Positions 9,361 to 18,361 of a stretch of 64,000 nucleotides of DNA are shown here, one piece after another (the stretch's first letter is position 1; the number at the start of each line of letters is the position of its first letter). This stretch comes from Lacinutrix sp. 5H-3-7-4. Its GTDB lineage: Bacteria > Bacteroidota > Bacteroidia > Flavobacteriales > Flavobacteriaceae. Location of the stretch: contig NC_015638.1 in the NCBI RefSeq assembly GCF_000211855.2, forward strand, positions 1,178,001 to 1,242,000, in the 5' to 3' direction. The position numbers and the translations under genes were made by a program. The notes beneath the pieces were generated by a model, which saw nothing but the letters and a program-made list of their open reading frames with translations, did no database searches and was not told where the DNA came from.

Positions 9361-9374
9361 ATTAATATAGAAAC

Positions 9375-9557
9375 TTAATTTTTTTCTTCAGCTTTATTTT
9401 CATCTTCTTTACTAGCGTCTTTAAATTCCTTTATGCCGCTACCAAGACCTTTCATTAATTCAGGAATCTTTTTACCTCCAAAAAGTAATAAAATAGCCAA
9501 AACAATTAATCCTATTTGCCATGGGCCAGGCGCTAAAAATATGCTTAGTGATATCAT
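9375..9557 (-). CDS. tatA: Twin-arginine translocase TatA/TatE family subunit
   Basis: A 60-residue protein with the TatA plan: a short N-terminal membrane helix ([20 protein letters not shown]), the hinge [14 protein letters not shown], an amphipathic helix ([12 protein letters not shown]) and an acidic/lysine-rich tail. TatA forms the protein-conducting assembly that exports folded proteins with twin-arginine signals. It stands alone; no tatC is in the window. A minus-strand TAACTTTG promoter element lies at 9577-9584. Confidence 0.93.
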   Translation of the reverse strand: MISLSIFLAPGPWQIGLIVLAILLLFGGKKIPELMKGLGSGIKEFKDASKEDENKAEEKN

Positions 9558-9576
9558 AATAATTCAATTTAGGTTG

Positions 9577-9584
9577 CAAAGTTA
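9577..9584 (-). promoter_or_regulatory. -7 promoter element (TAnnTTTG) for tatA
   Basis: The minus strand reads TAACTTTG, an exact match to TAnnTTTG, 19 bases upstream of the tatA start codon, giving a very short leader. Confidence 0.5.
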
Positions 9585-9659
9585 ATAATTAAACTTTAAT
9601 AATAACGTTTAAAACTTAACTTTAGCATATTGTAAAACAGCTAAAGCTATAATTTTATT

Positions 9660-9667
9660 TACATTTG
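9660..9667 (+). promoter_or_regulatory. -7 promoter element (TAnnTTTG) for the M23 peptidase gene
   Basis: TACATTTG matches the Bacteroidetes -7 consensus and lies 17 bases before the ATG at 9685, predicting a leader of about a dozen bases. It could drive the peptidase and the immediately adjoining GH3-family gene. Confidence 0.5.
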
Positions 9668-9684
9668 TTTTAATTAATGTTTCA

Positions 9685-10557
9685 ATGGCAAAGAAGACAA
9701 AAAAAACCAAAAAAATATCCAAAAAGTTACTACACAAGTACCGTTTAGTAATTTTAAACGAAGATACTTTTGAAGAGAAGTTGGCATTTAAACTAACACG
9801 TTTAAACGTATTTGTATTACTATCTCTATCAACCTTCTTTTTAATTGTATTTACAATATTGTTTATTGCATTTACGCCACTAAAAGAATACATTCCTGGC
9901 TATTCTTCTACAGCATTAAAAAAGAAAGCTGTCGAGTTAAATTTTAAAACCGATTCGTTACAACAAGTTATAACACTAAATGATCAATATTACGCTTCTA
10001 TAAAACAAGTTTTAAAAGGGGAAGTTAACACGTTAGAATTTAATAGAGATTCTATTATAGAGGCTGCAAGTTTAGATCCTAGTGAAGTAGATTTATCTCC
10101 TAGTGAAGCAGATTCTATACTTAGAGCAAAAGTAGATAAAGAAGATAAATACAGTTTATTCGAAACAGCAAAATCAAGAACAAATTTTGTGCTTTTTCCT
10201 CCAGTAAATGGTGAAATAAGCGAAACATATAACGCAGAAGAAAAACATTACGCAGTAGATGTGGTAGTTGCAAAAGATACACCAGTAAAAGCTACGGCCG
10301 ATGGTACTGTTATTTTTTCAGAATGGACTTCACAAACAGGTTTTGTTATAATAATAGAGCACAGTTATGGTTTAATTTCTGTATATAAACATAACGCAAC
10401 ACTAACAAAAAGCCAAGGCGAATTAGTAAAATCGGGAGAAGTTATCGCTACCGCAGGTAATACAGGAGAATTAAGTACAGGACCTCATTTGCATTTCGAA
10501 TTATGGAGTGATGGCTATCCTGTAAATCCAACTAATTTTATAGATTTCAAAAAATAA
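9685..10557 (+). CDS. M23 family metallopeptidase
   Basis: A 290-residue membrane-anchored peptidoglycan endopeptidase candidate of the LytM/M23 family. A lysine-rich cytoplasmic N-terminus (about 1-45) is followed by one membrane helix (about 46-68), a coiled region, and the M23 domain from about residue 170: HYAVDV carries the first zinc ligands, TADGTVIF is the beta core, and GPHLHFELW carries the HxH motif. The zinc-ligand pattern looks complete, so the domain may be active rather than degenerate. The stop codon abuts the ATG of the GH3-family gene with no gap, so the two are probably translated from one message. Confidence 0.92.
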   Translation: MAKKTKKTKKISKKLLHKYRLVILNEDTFEEKLAFKLTRLNVFVLLSLSTFFLIVFTILFIAFTPLKEYIPGYSSTALKKKAVELNFKTDSLQQVITLNDQYYASIKQVLKGEVNTLEFNRDSIIEAASLDPSEVDLSPSEADSILRAKVDKEDKYSLFETAKSRTNFVLFPPVNGEISETYNAEEKHYAVDVVVAKDTPVKATADGTVIFSEWTSQTGFVIIIEHSYGLISVYKHNATLTKSQGELVKSGEVIATAGNTGELSTGPHLHFELWSDGYPVNPTNFIDFKK

Positions 10558-12057
10558 ATGTCAATAAAATCAATTTTAGCAAAACCTTTTGCAGCTTTTG
10601 TAAATAGATCGGTTTCTAAATGGGCTAATAACCCTATAGAAACACAAAATAAGGTGTTTCAAAATTTAATAACTCAAGCAGAAAAAACAGAATTTGGTAA
10701 AGACCACGATTTTAAAAATATAAAAAACCATCATGATTTTGTAAAGCGTGTTCCAATAAGAGATTACGAAGCTCTAAAACCTTACGTAGAAAAGGTCGTT
10801 GCTGGAGAAGAGAATATTTTATGGACAGGCAAGCCGTTATATTTCGCTAAAACCTCTGGTACAACCTCTGGCGCTAAATATATACCAATAACGGCAGAGA
10901 GCATGCCTAATCATATAAAAGCAGCTAGAAATGCAATACTGCTTTATATACACGAAACAGGAAATTCGAAGTTTGTAGACGGTAAAATGATTTTTTTACA
11001 AGGTAGTCCAATTTTAAAAGAAGAAAACGGTGTCCAATTAGGAAGGCTTTCCGGCATTGTTGCACACTTTGTACCAAAATACCTTCAAAAAAACCGATTA
11101 CCATCATGGGAAACAAATTGTATTGAAGATTGGGAAACTAAGGTAGATGCTATAGTTAAAGAAACCTTACCAGAAAACATGACTATAATATCTGGAATTC
11201 CATCTTGGGTACAAATGTATTTTGAAAAATTACAACAAAAAACAGGAAAACAAGTAGGTGACATTTTTAAAAACTTTAACCTTTTTATATTTGGAGGCGT
11301 AAATTACGAACCATATCGTGCTAAATTTGAAAGTCTAATAGGCCGAAAAGTAGATAGTATAGAATTGTATCCTGCAAGTGAAGGTTTTTTTGCATTTCAA
11401 GATAAACAAAACGAAAAAGGCATGCTTTTACAGTTAGACTCTGGTATGTTTTACGAATTTGTTTTAGCCGAAGATTTCTTTAAAGAAAACCCAAAACGTA
11501 TAACCCTAAAAGAAGTAGAATTAGACAAAAATTATGTCATGATAATTTCTACAAATGCTGGATTATGGGCGTATAACTTAGGAGATACAATAATGTTTAC
11601 AAGCCTAAAACCGTACCGTGTTATTGTTTCAGGAAGAATAAAACACTTTATATCTGCATTTGGTGAACATGTAATAGCAAAAGAAGTAGAACACGCTTTA
11701 AAAATGGCAACTAAAACCGAAAACATTAGTATAAACGAGTTTACTGTAGCACCTCAAATAAGTCCAGAATCTGGATTACCATACCACGAATGGTTTATAG
11801 AATTTGAGAAAGTACCAGAAAATAAATTGGCTTTAGCACAAAAAATAGATGCAGCAATGCAGCAACAAAACAGTTACTATTTAGATTTAATAGAAGGTAA
11901 AGTATTACAGCCACTTAAAATTACAATTGTTCCTAAAAATGGTTTTAAAAACTATATGAAATCTATAGGAAAATTGGGAGGACAAAATAAAATTCCACGT
12001 TTAGCAAACGATCGTAAAATAGCAGATGCTTTAAAAAACCAAATTATTGTTAAATAA
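10558..12057 (+). CDS. GH3 family acyl-adenylating enzyme
   Basis: A 499-residue protein of the GH3 family, known from plants as acyl-acid-amido synthetases that adenylate a carboxylate and transfer it to an amino acid. The ATP/AMP motif TSGTTSGAKYIPIT is near residue 100, with further family motifs YPASEGFFAFQ and YNLGDTIMFTS. Bacterial members are widespread in Bacteroidetes but their substrate is unknown. It begins directly after the M23 gene. Another carboxylate-activating enzyme (CapK-like) sits at the far end of the polysaccharide locus, so an acylating role in envelope chemistry is conceivable, but this is speculation. Confidence 0.88.
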   Translation: MSIKSILAKPFAAFVNRSVSKWANNPIETQNKVFQNLITQAEKTEFGKDHDFKNIKNHHDFVKRVPIRDYEALKPYVEKVVAGEENILWTGKPLYFAKTSGTTSGAKYIPITAESMPNHIKAARNAILLYIHETGNSKFVDGKMIFLQGSPILKEENGVQLGRLSGIVAHFVPKYLQKNRLPSWETNCIEDWETKVDAIVKETLPENMTIISGIPSWVQMYFEKLQQKTGKQVGDIFKNFNLFIFGGVNYEPYRAKFESLIGRKVDSIELYPASEGFFAFQDKQNEKGMLLQLDSGMFYEFVLAEDFFKENPKRITLKEVELDKNYVMIISTNAGLWAYNLGDTIMFTSLKPYRVIVSGRIKHFISAFGEHVIAKEVEHALKMATKTENISINEFTVAPQISPESGLPYHEWFIEFEKVPENKLALAQKIDAAMQQQNSYYLDLIEGKVLQPLKITIVPKNGFKNYMKSIGKLGGQNKIPRLANDRKIADALKNQIIVK

Positions 12058-12060
12058 TAG

Positions 12061-12068
12061 TATCTTTG
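12061..12068 (+). promoter_or_regulatory. -7 promoter element (TAnnTTTG) for the unknown gene at 12086
   Basis: TATCTTTG is an exact match to the consensus, three bases after the GH3 gene's stop codon and 17 bases before the ATG at 12086. It suggests an independent transcript that may continue into the polysaccharide locus. Confidence 0.55.
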
Positions 12069-12085
12069 ACCGTTAAAGAGAGCAA

Positions 12086-13777
12086 ATGAGTAAGATAAAA
12101 AAACACGAAAGAACTAGAGCCCAAGAGAGTTCTAACGCCATTGAGAGAATGTACATTACCATGAGACATTTATTTAACCGTGGTTTTTATAAACCTATGG
12201 GAATATCTGGCGAAACACTTAGAGAAGCTTTATTAGTACTCAGACCAGAAATTTATGGTTCTATTGCAGATGAAAAAGCAGAGCTAGAAGGACTTTTATA
12301 CGTTATAGACAGATTACCAATAGGTATCGAGCAGTGTCGTTTTATAAATCTAACAAGTGATGAAGGTTATGCAGACTCTCATTTCGAACCAATAATTCCT
12401 CCAAAAAGAAGACGTAATTGTTACCGTATTGACGAGGAGCAAATGAATATTGAAATCACACGTGGACGTAGTGAAATTTACGATATTTTAACACACCTAA
12501 CATTCCTATTTATAGAATCTCACAAAATTGCTAAACGTATTATTATAGACGAAAAAGGAGCAACAACAAGAGATTGGATAAAATTAGAAAACGCTGTTGT
12601 AAGTAAAAAGAAACTAACAAAACAAGAAAGAGAAATAGCCATAACGCATACTGCAAACATTCTAGGTAGAACTTTTAAAGAACTGTCTGATGTTTACCCA
12701 ATATTTGCAACAAAAAAACATCCTGAAAGATTACTGGAAATAGTATATTGGTTAGGTAAATTAGCTGTAGATGAGGTTGTTAATAATAACAAACGTACAG
12801 TAACATTTAGTCCAGTGTTACGTGAACGCTTAGGGCATCATATTCATGGTGAACGTTGGGCAAATACAATAAAGGAAACACTTGATAAACATGGCTTATT
12901 ATCAAGACCAATACATATTTTAAGTGCCAACTTACATAGTGTTATGAATACGCTATATGCACCACAAGCATTAAAAAACAAAAAAGATATATTTGAAGTT
13001 TACGAAGCCTTAAGCAGTTCAGAAAATGAAGCCTTACGCAATAAAGTTACTCAAAAAGCTTTACAGCAAGGCATGATTTATATTAAAGATAGTTCTGGCA
13101 CAAACATAAACGTTCAAATTTTTGATACAGCACAACTAGATTTAAAGCAAACAGATTTAGACATAAAAGAAGCTGGTAAGGATGCTGAAAAACCAGTACT
13201 ATTTGTAATGGATTATGCATTTGGAGAGCAAGCATACGAGACCATAGACGAGCTTTTAAAACCTTATGGAGAAAAAGGTAATAAAACACATTTAAATATT
13301 GAGTCTATATCAGTAATGGGTAAAGCCGGAATTTTAGAAGGAGGAAAAGGAGATATAATGATTCCTTCAGCACATATTTTTGAAGGTACTGCAGATAACT
13401 ATCCATTTGAAAACGAACTTACAAAAGAAGATTTAGATAATCAAGGTGTTACGGTATTTGAAGGAAGTATGATAACCGTTCTTGGCACATCACTTCAAAA
13501 TAAAGACATTTTAAAGTTCTTTTACAATTCTACATGGAATGTTATTGGGCTTGAAATGGAAGGAGCACACTATCAAAAAGCAATACAAGCAGCATCAAAA
13601 GTTAGAGGCAGTATAAACCCAAACGTTAAAGTAAGATACGCGTATTACGCAAGTGATAATCCACTAGAAACAGGAAGTACTTTAGCTTCTGGAGGATTAG
13701 GAACCTCTGGCGTAAAGCCAACATACTTAATAACAAGAAAAATTTTGCAACAAATATTTAATAATACCAATAATTAA
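12086..13777 (+). CDS. Conserved Bacteroidetes protein with nucleoside-phosphorylase-like C-terminal region
   Basis: A 563-residue cytoplasmic-looking protein without signal peptide or membrane helix; I recognise it as a conserved Bacteroidetes family of unknown function (probably DUF6909). The N-terminal half (about 1-300) is helical and charged, with PPKRRRNCYRIDEEQ and ITRGRSEIYDILTHL. The last third reads like the nucleoside phosphorylase / MTA-SAH nucleosidase fold: GKAGILEGGKGDIMIPSA resembles the early Gly-rich region, VFEGSMITVLG the middle, and VIGLEMEGAHYQKAIQAA the ribose-binding EME motif, followed by RYAYYASDNP where these enzymes carry a conserved Ser-Asp. The resemblance is by eye only. 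Tandem Wzz-like genes start 2 bases downstream. Confidence 0.7.
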   Translation: MSKIKKHERTRAQESSNAIERMYITMRHLFNRGFYKPMGISGETLREALLVLRPEIYGSIADEKAELEGLLYVIDRLPIGIEQCRFINLTSDEGYADSHFEPIIPPKRRRNCYRIDEEQMNIEITRGRSEIYDILTHLTFLFIESHKIAKRIIIDEKGATTRDWIKLENAVVSKKKLTKQEREIAITHTANILGRTFKELSDVYPIFATKKHPERLLEIVYWLGKLAVDEVVNNNKRTVTFSPVLRERLGHHIHGERWANTIKETLDKHGLLSRPIHILSANLHSVMNTLYAPQALKNKKDIFEVYEALSSSENEALRNKVTQKALQQGMIYIKDSSGTNINVQIFDTAQLDLKQTDLDIKEAGKDAEKPVLFVMDYAFGEQAYETIDELLKPYGEKGNKTHLNIESISVMGKAGILEGGKGDIMIPSAHIFEGTADNYPFENELTKEDLDNQGVTVFEGSMITVLGTSLQNKDILKFFYNSTWNVIGLEMEGAHYQKAIQAASKVRGSINPNVKVRYAYYASDNPLETGSTLASGGLGTSGVKPTYLITRKILQQIFNNTNN

Positions 13778-13779
13778 TA

Positions 13780-14835
13780 ATGAACCAAGATTCACAACCA
13801 AATAAAAACACAAACGAAGAAGTTGACTTAATTGTGTTTTTTAACCTTATCGGGAATGCTATAAATAAAGTGTTTTTATTTGTAAAATCTATTTTTATTG
13901 GAATATATAGCATATTTATTTCTGTTATAAGAGAAATATTTTTAAACATTAAAATTATAGCTGCGGTTTTAATAGTAGCAGTAATTATTGGTTATGTTCT
14001 AGATTCTCAAAAACAAAAAGTATTTTATTCAGAAATGTTTGTTGTACCAAAGTTTGAATCAAAATACGAGCTAATAAATAATATAAGTTATTATAATTCT
14101 TTAATAAAGGTTAAAGATATTGACGAGTTATCAAATCAGTTTAATATAAATGAAGTTGAAGCGAAATCACTTGTTGATTTTGAAATAGAAATAGGGCCTG
14201 AGTCAAAAAATGAACAATTAGAAAGTTTTAATGGCTTTTTAAAGACATTAGATAGCACTACAAAAACTAAAATTTCTTTTGAAGATTATATCGAAAATAG
14301 AAACATTTATACAGCAAGTATATTTTTATTAAGGGCACGTTCATCTAATTATAAGATTTTTAAGAAATTAGAACAAGGGCTTTCAAGTTCTATAAATAAT
14401 GAATTTTCAGATATTGAAAAGAAAAAAAGAGATTCGGTTTTAATGCTTGAAAAAGAAAATTTAGAACAATCTTTAGTTGAAGTAAGAAAGTTAAAAGATG
14501 CATATTTAGATGTTTTACAAAAAGAATCTGAAAAAAATGTAGTGTCTTCAAATTTAGGAAGTTCTTTAGGGTTTCAAGTGGAAAAAACCGAAACAAAAGA
14601 AGACCAATTATTAACTAGAGAGATAGATATTTTAAATAAACTAAACGGCATTAAAAAAGAGCTAGTTGTAAATGATCAGGTTTTCGAAAAAATATCGTCT
14701 TTTAAAGAAAAAGGGCTTTTATACGATGTTTGGTATAAAAAATACATGTTAATATTTCCAGTATTAGGGTTAATTTTATTAATCTTAATGGGATCTTTTG
14801 TTAAATTTTACAAGCATGTGCTTAACTATAAATAA
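13780..14835 (+). CDS. Wzz-like polysaccharide chain-length/co-polymerase protein, copy 1
   Basis: A 351-residue inner-membrane protein with the Wzz layout: cytoplasmic N-terminus, first membrane segment at about 60-77 (IIAAVLIVAVIIGYVL), a large periplasmic portion with charged helical stretches, and a second membrane segment near the C-terminus (about 322-341). The family sets the chain length of surface polysaccharides with a Wzy polymerase. The first 20 or so residues contain EEVDLIVFFNLIG, repeated almost exactly in the next gene. There are no Walker motifs, so it is not a tyrosine-kinase co-polymerase. First gene of the polysaccharide locus; the paralog follows 18 bases downstream. Confidence 0.8.
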   Translation: MNQDSQPNKNTNEEVDLIVFFNLIGNAINKVFLFVKSIFIGIYSIFISVIREIFLNIKIIAAVLIVAVIIGYVLDSQKQKVFYSEMFVVPKFESKYELINNISYYNSLIKVKDIDELSNQFNINEVEAKSLVDFEIEIGPESKNEQLESFNGFLKTLDSTTKTKISFEDYIENRNIYTASIFLLRARSSNYKIFKKLEQGLSSSINNEFSDIEKKKRDSVLMLEKENLEQSLVEVRKLKDAYLDVLQKESEKNVVSSNLGSSLGFQVEKTETKEDQLLTREIDILNKLNGIKKELVVNDQVFEKISSFKEKGLLYDVWYKKYMLIFPVLGLILLILMGSFVKFYKHVLNYK

Positions 14836-14853
14836 AAACGTTAGAATTATAAT

Positions 14854-15918
14854 ATGAGTAACAACAAAAAAGAATCAAATGATGCTAATGAAGAGGTAGA
14901 TTTAATAGTTTTTTTCAACCTTATAGGAAGAGCTTTAAAAAAAGTTATTGAGTTTTTAATTGCAATACTCAAAGCTGCTTTTTCTGTAATAATTTATACT
15001 TTAAAAGTTATTGTTAATAGCTGGAAAATAATAGTAGCTGTAGTAATAATTGCTTTTGTATTAGGTTATGCTTTTGAAAGAACCCGACCAATAACATACA
15101 GTTCTGAAATGTTGGTGGAGCCATATTTCGATTCAAAATACCAATTAGTTACAAATATTAAGTATTTTAATGCGCTTATTGCATCGCGTGATTTTGATGC
15201 GTTAGATGGTATATTTAATTCAGATTCTTCTACTCTAGATGTAAAGGATTTAAAAGGGTTTAAAGTAGAACCAGGACCAGAAACCGAGAATGATAGGATA
15301 CTACAATATCAAAATTTCTCTAGACGTTTAGACTCAGTTCGAAAAGAAGATGTGGATTTTGAGCAATACATAGAAAATAGAAGTATATATTCGGGTAATT
15401 TATTTTTAATCACAGCCTATTCTAATAAAAGAGATATTTTTAAAAAATTAGAAGGAGGTGTATTGTCTGCTTTTACAAATCAATTTTCAGAAGAAGAGTT
15501 TACTAAAAAAGAGCAGCTTCGAGAAGTGCAAAAACAAAATCTTTTAACTCAACTCCAGGAAATAGACAGTTTAAAAACATTTTATCTTAGAGTTAGAGAA
15601 CAAGAATCTAAAAAAAACAGCAAACAATTATCGCTTGGAAGTATACCATTATCTAGCGATAGTAAATCAACAACTCGAGAGTTTGAGCTTTTAGAAAAAG
15701 AAAATGAAATTAGAGATGAGTTAAATGCACTCGAAGAGCAAAAAATTGAACAAGATAAAGTGTTTGATGTTATTTCAAGTTTTCAACGGGTAGGTAATCA
15801 AAACATTACAATTTTTGATCGTTATTCTCTTATATTTCCTGTAATAGGCTTTGTTTTACTATGCGCGTTTTATCTAGTAAAAAGAGTTGTTATTTATGTT
15901 AAAAACTATGAAGAATAG
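14854..15918 (+). CDS. Wzz-like polysaccharide chain-length/co-polymerase protein, copy 2
   Basis: A 354-residue paralog of the preceding gene with the same plan: EEVDLIVFFNLIGRA near the N-terminus, a membrane segment at about 55-72 (IIVAVVIIAFVLGYAF), a periplasmic domain with matching blocks (YSSEMLVEPYFDSKYQL, DFEQYIENRSIY) and a C-terminal membrane segment (about 328-345). Similarity along the full length shows a tandem duplication. The two may form hetero-oligomers or serve different polymerases, which would fit the three polymerase-like proteins downstream. The 3' end overlaps rfbB by 11 bases. Confidence 0.8.
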   Translation: MSNNKKESNDANEEVDLIVFFNLIGRALKKVIEFLIAILKAAFSVIIYTLKVIVNSWKIIVAVVIIAFVLGYAFERTRPITYSSEMLVEPYFDSKYQLVTNIKYFNALIASRDFDALDGIFNSDSSTLDVKDLKGFKVEPGPETENDRILQYQNFSRRLDSVRKEDVDFEQYIENRSIYSGNLFLITAYSNKRDIFKKLEGGVLSAFTNQFSEEEFTKKEQLREVQKQNLLTQLQEIDSLKTFYLRVREQESKKNSKQLSLGSIPLSSDSKSTTREFELLEKENEIRDELNALEEQKIEQDKVFDVISSFQRVGNQNITIFDRYSLIFPVIGFVLLCAFYLVKRVVIYVKNYEE

Positions 15919-16924
15919 AACACTATTAATTACTGGTGGTGCTGGTTTTATTGGGTCTAATTTTATACCATATTATTTAGAAACTAACCCGGATGTTCAT
16001 GTTTTAAATTTAGATAAGTTAACTTATGCAGGAGACATATCTAATTTAAAAGAATTAGAAAATAATGATAGATATACCTTTGTACAAGGCGATATTTGTG
16101 ACAGAGCTTTAGTAGAAAAATTATTTGAAGCACATAATTTTATTGGAGTTATCCATTTTGCTGCAGAGTCTCATGTAGATAATTCAATAAAAAATCCAAG
16201 TGCTTTTATAGACACAAATATTACAGGAACATTTAATTTATTAGATGTTGCAAAAAAACATTGGATGGAAGGTCCTAACCAAGTAAAAGCAGGCTTTGAG
16301 AATGCAAGGTTTCACCACATATCAACAGACGAGGTTTATGGCACATTAGGAGTAACTGGCTTATTTACAGAGCAAACACCTTATGCACCAAACAGTCCGT
16401 ATAGTGCATCAAAAGCCGCTTCAGATTTTATTATACGCAGTTATTTTCATACCTATGGTATGAACGTGGTTACAACAAACTGTTCAAATAATTATGGCCC
16501 TAAACAACACGACGAAAAATTAATACCAACAATTATTAGAAAAGCCATTTCTGGAGAAAGTATCCCAATTTATGGCGATGGTAAAAATATTCGTGATTGG
16601 TTATATGTTTTAGACCACTGTAAAGGTATTGCCTTAGCGTTTAAAAAAGGTAAAGCCGGTGAAACATATAATATTGGCGGAAGAAATGAACGAGACAATT
16701 TGTATATTGTAAATACAATTTGCAAAATTCTAGATAAAATTAAACCATCTAAAACGTCGTATAAAGAACAAATAACATTTGTAAAAGATAGACCAGGTCA
16801 TGATTTTAGATACGCTATAGATGCTTCTAAAATAGAAAATGAATTAGCTTGGGAAGCTAACGAAAACTTTGAATCTGGAATACAGAAAACCATAGAGTGG
16901 TATTTAAATAAATATAAAGCATAA
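15908..16924 (+). CDS. rfbB: dTDP-glucose 4,6-dehydratase
   Basis: Second step of dTDP-L-rhamnose synthesis: NAD-dependent oxidation, dehydration and reduction of dTDP-glucose. I place the start at the ATG at 15908, giving [19 protein letters not shown]; an in-frame ATG at 15887 would add seven residues lying inside the Wzz-like gene. The Rossmann motif [10 protein letters not shown] is at the N-terminus, followed by STDEVYG (catalytic Asp-Glu region) and YSASKAASD (YxxxK). The 338-residue length is typical. It overlaps the upstream gene by 11 bases and is followed 5 bases later by rfbA. Confidence 0.95.
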   Translation: MKNRTLLITGGAGFIGSNFIPYYLETNPDVHVLNLDKLTYAGDISNLKELENNDRYTFVQGDICDRALVEKLFEAHNFIGVIHFAAESHVDNSIKNPSAFIDTNITGTFNLLDVAKKHWMEGPNQVKAGFENARFHHISTDEVYGTLGVTGLFTEQTPYAPNSPYSASKAASDFIIRSYFHTYGMNVVTTNCSNNYGPKQHDEKLIPTIIRKAISGESIPIYGDGKNIRDWLYVLDHCKGIALAFKKGKAGETYNIGGRNERDNLYIVNTICKILDKIKPSKTSYKEQITFVKDRPGHDFRYAIDASKIENELAWEANENFESGIQKTIEWYLNKYKA

Positions 16925-16929
16925 AAAAT

Positions 16930-17793
16930 ATGAAAGGTATAATATTGGCAGGTGGATCTGGAACACGTTTACACCCATTAACATTAGCAGTAAGCAAACA
17001 GTTAATGCCAATATATGATAAGCCAATGATTTATTATCCCTTATCAACACTAATGTGGTCTGGTATAAAAGATATTTTAATAATTTCTACGCCTAAAGAT
17101 TTGCCTTTATTTAAATCTCTTTTAGGAGACGGAAAGCAATTTGGCTGTAACTTTCAATACGCTGTACAAGAAGAACCAAACGGCTTAGCCGAAGCATTTA
17201 TTATAGGCGAAGAATTTATAGGAAAAGATAAAGTCGCATTAATTCTTGGTGATAATATATTTTATGGCACGGGTTTAGAAAAATTACTACAGCAAAATAA
17301 CAATCCTCAAGGCGGAATAATCTATGCGTACCATGTTCATGACCCAGAACGTTACGGTGTAGCAGAGTTTGATGAGAACGGAATTGTAATTTCTATAGAA
17401 GAAAAACCAAAGCAGCCTAAATCTAATTATGCCATACCAGGTATATATTTTTATGATAATGATGTTGTAGAAATTGCTAAAAATATTAAGCCAAGCCATA
17501 GAGGAGAATTAGAAATAACCGATGTAAATAAAGCCTATTTAAAAAAAGGGAAATTACAAGTAAGCGTATTAGACAAAGGAACCGCTTGGTTAGATACAGG
17601 TACATTTAATTCACTAATGCAAGCCTCTCAATTTGTTCAAGTAATAGAAGAACGTCAAGGTTTAAAAATAGGAGCCATAGAAGAAGTTGCTTATAGAATG
17701 GGATATATAACCAAAGCCCAATTAAAAGCACTTGTTAAACCACTTATTAAAAGCGGTTATGGAAAACATTTACTTAGCATATTAGAGCACTAA
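16930..17793 (+). CDS. rfbA: Glucose-1-phosphate thymidylyltransferase
   Basis: First step of dTDP-L-rhamnose synthesis: dTTP plus glucose-1-phosphate gives dTDP-glucose and pyrophosphate. The 287-residue protein has the nucleotidyltransferase motif [11 protein letters not shown] at residues 8-18, the sugar-nucleotide segment [25 protein letters not shown], and [12 protein letters not shown]. All match RmlA enzymes. It lies between rfbB and rfbC in a compact operon. Confidence 0.96.
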   Translation: MKGIILAGGSGTRLHPLTLAVSKQLMPIYDKPMIYYPLSTLMWSGIKDILIISTPKDLPLFKSLLGDGKQFGCNFQYAVQEEPNGLAEAFIIGEEFIGKDKVALILGDNIFYGTGLEKLLQQNNNPQGGIIYAYHVHDPERYGVAEFDENGIVISIEEKPKQPKSNYAIPGIYFYDNDVVEIAKNIKPSHRGELEITDVNKAYLKKGKLQVSVLDKGTAWLDTGTFNSLMQASQFVQVIEERQGLKIGAIEEVAYRMGYITKAQLKALVKPLIKSGYGKHLLSILEH

Positions 17794-17812
17794 TTCTTAA
17801 ATAATATACATA

Positions 17813-18361
17813 ATGAAAGTTTTAGAGACTAAATTAAAAGACTGTTTTATTTTAGAACCCAATGTATTTAATGACTCAAGAGGTTATTTTTTCGAAAGTT
17901 TCAATGCAAAAACCTTTATAGAACATGTAAACTCTAAAACAGTATTTCTGCAAGATAACGAGTCGTTTTCTACAAAAGGCGTGCTAAGAGGTTTACATTA
18001 CCAAACAGGAGAATATGCTCAAGCAAAGTTAGTGAGAGTTGTACAAGGTAGTGTATTAGACGTTGCAGTAGATTTGAGGCAAGATTCTAAAACATTTGGG
18101 CAACATGTAGCTGTAGAGCTTTCAGCAGAAAATAAAAAACAGTTGTTTGTACCAAGAGGATTTGCTCATGGATTTATAGTTTTAAGTGATACAGCTATTT
18201 TTTCTTATAAATGTGATAATTACTACAATAAAGCATCCGAAGCAGGTATAATTTATAATGATAAAGATTTAAAAATCGATTGGAAATTAAATGAAAGTGA
18301 TTTTTTAGTTTCAGATAAAGATTTAGTGCTTCCAACGTTAAAAAACGCAAAATTATCATGA
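17813..18361 (+). CDS. rfbC: dTDP-4-dehydrorhamnose 3,5-epimerase
   Basis: Third step of dTDP-L-rhamnose synthesis, epimerising C3 and C5 of the 4-keto sugar. The 182-residue cupin-fold protein shows DSRGYFFESF near the N-terminus, the catalytic-histidine motif RGLHYQ, the segment VDLRQDSKTFGQ, and PRGFAHGFIVLSD. Length and motifs fit RmlC. Its last four bases overlap the start of rfbD (ATGA at 18358-18361), indicating translational coupling. Confidence 0.96.
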   Translation: MKVLETKLKDCFILEPNVFNDSRGYFFESFNAKTFIEHVNSKTVFLQDNESFSTKGVLRGLHYQTGEYAQAKLVRVVQGSVLDVAVDLRQDSKTFGQHVAVELSAENKKQLFVPRGFAHGFIVLSDTAIFSYKCDNYYNKASEAGIIYNDKDLKIDWKLNESDFLVSDKDLVLPTLKNAKLS

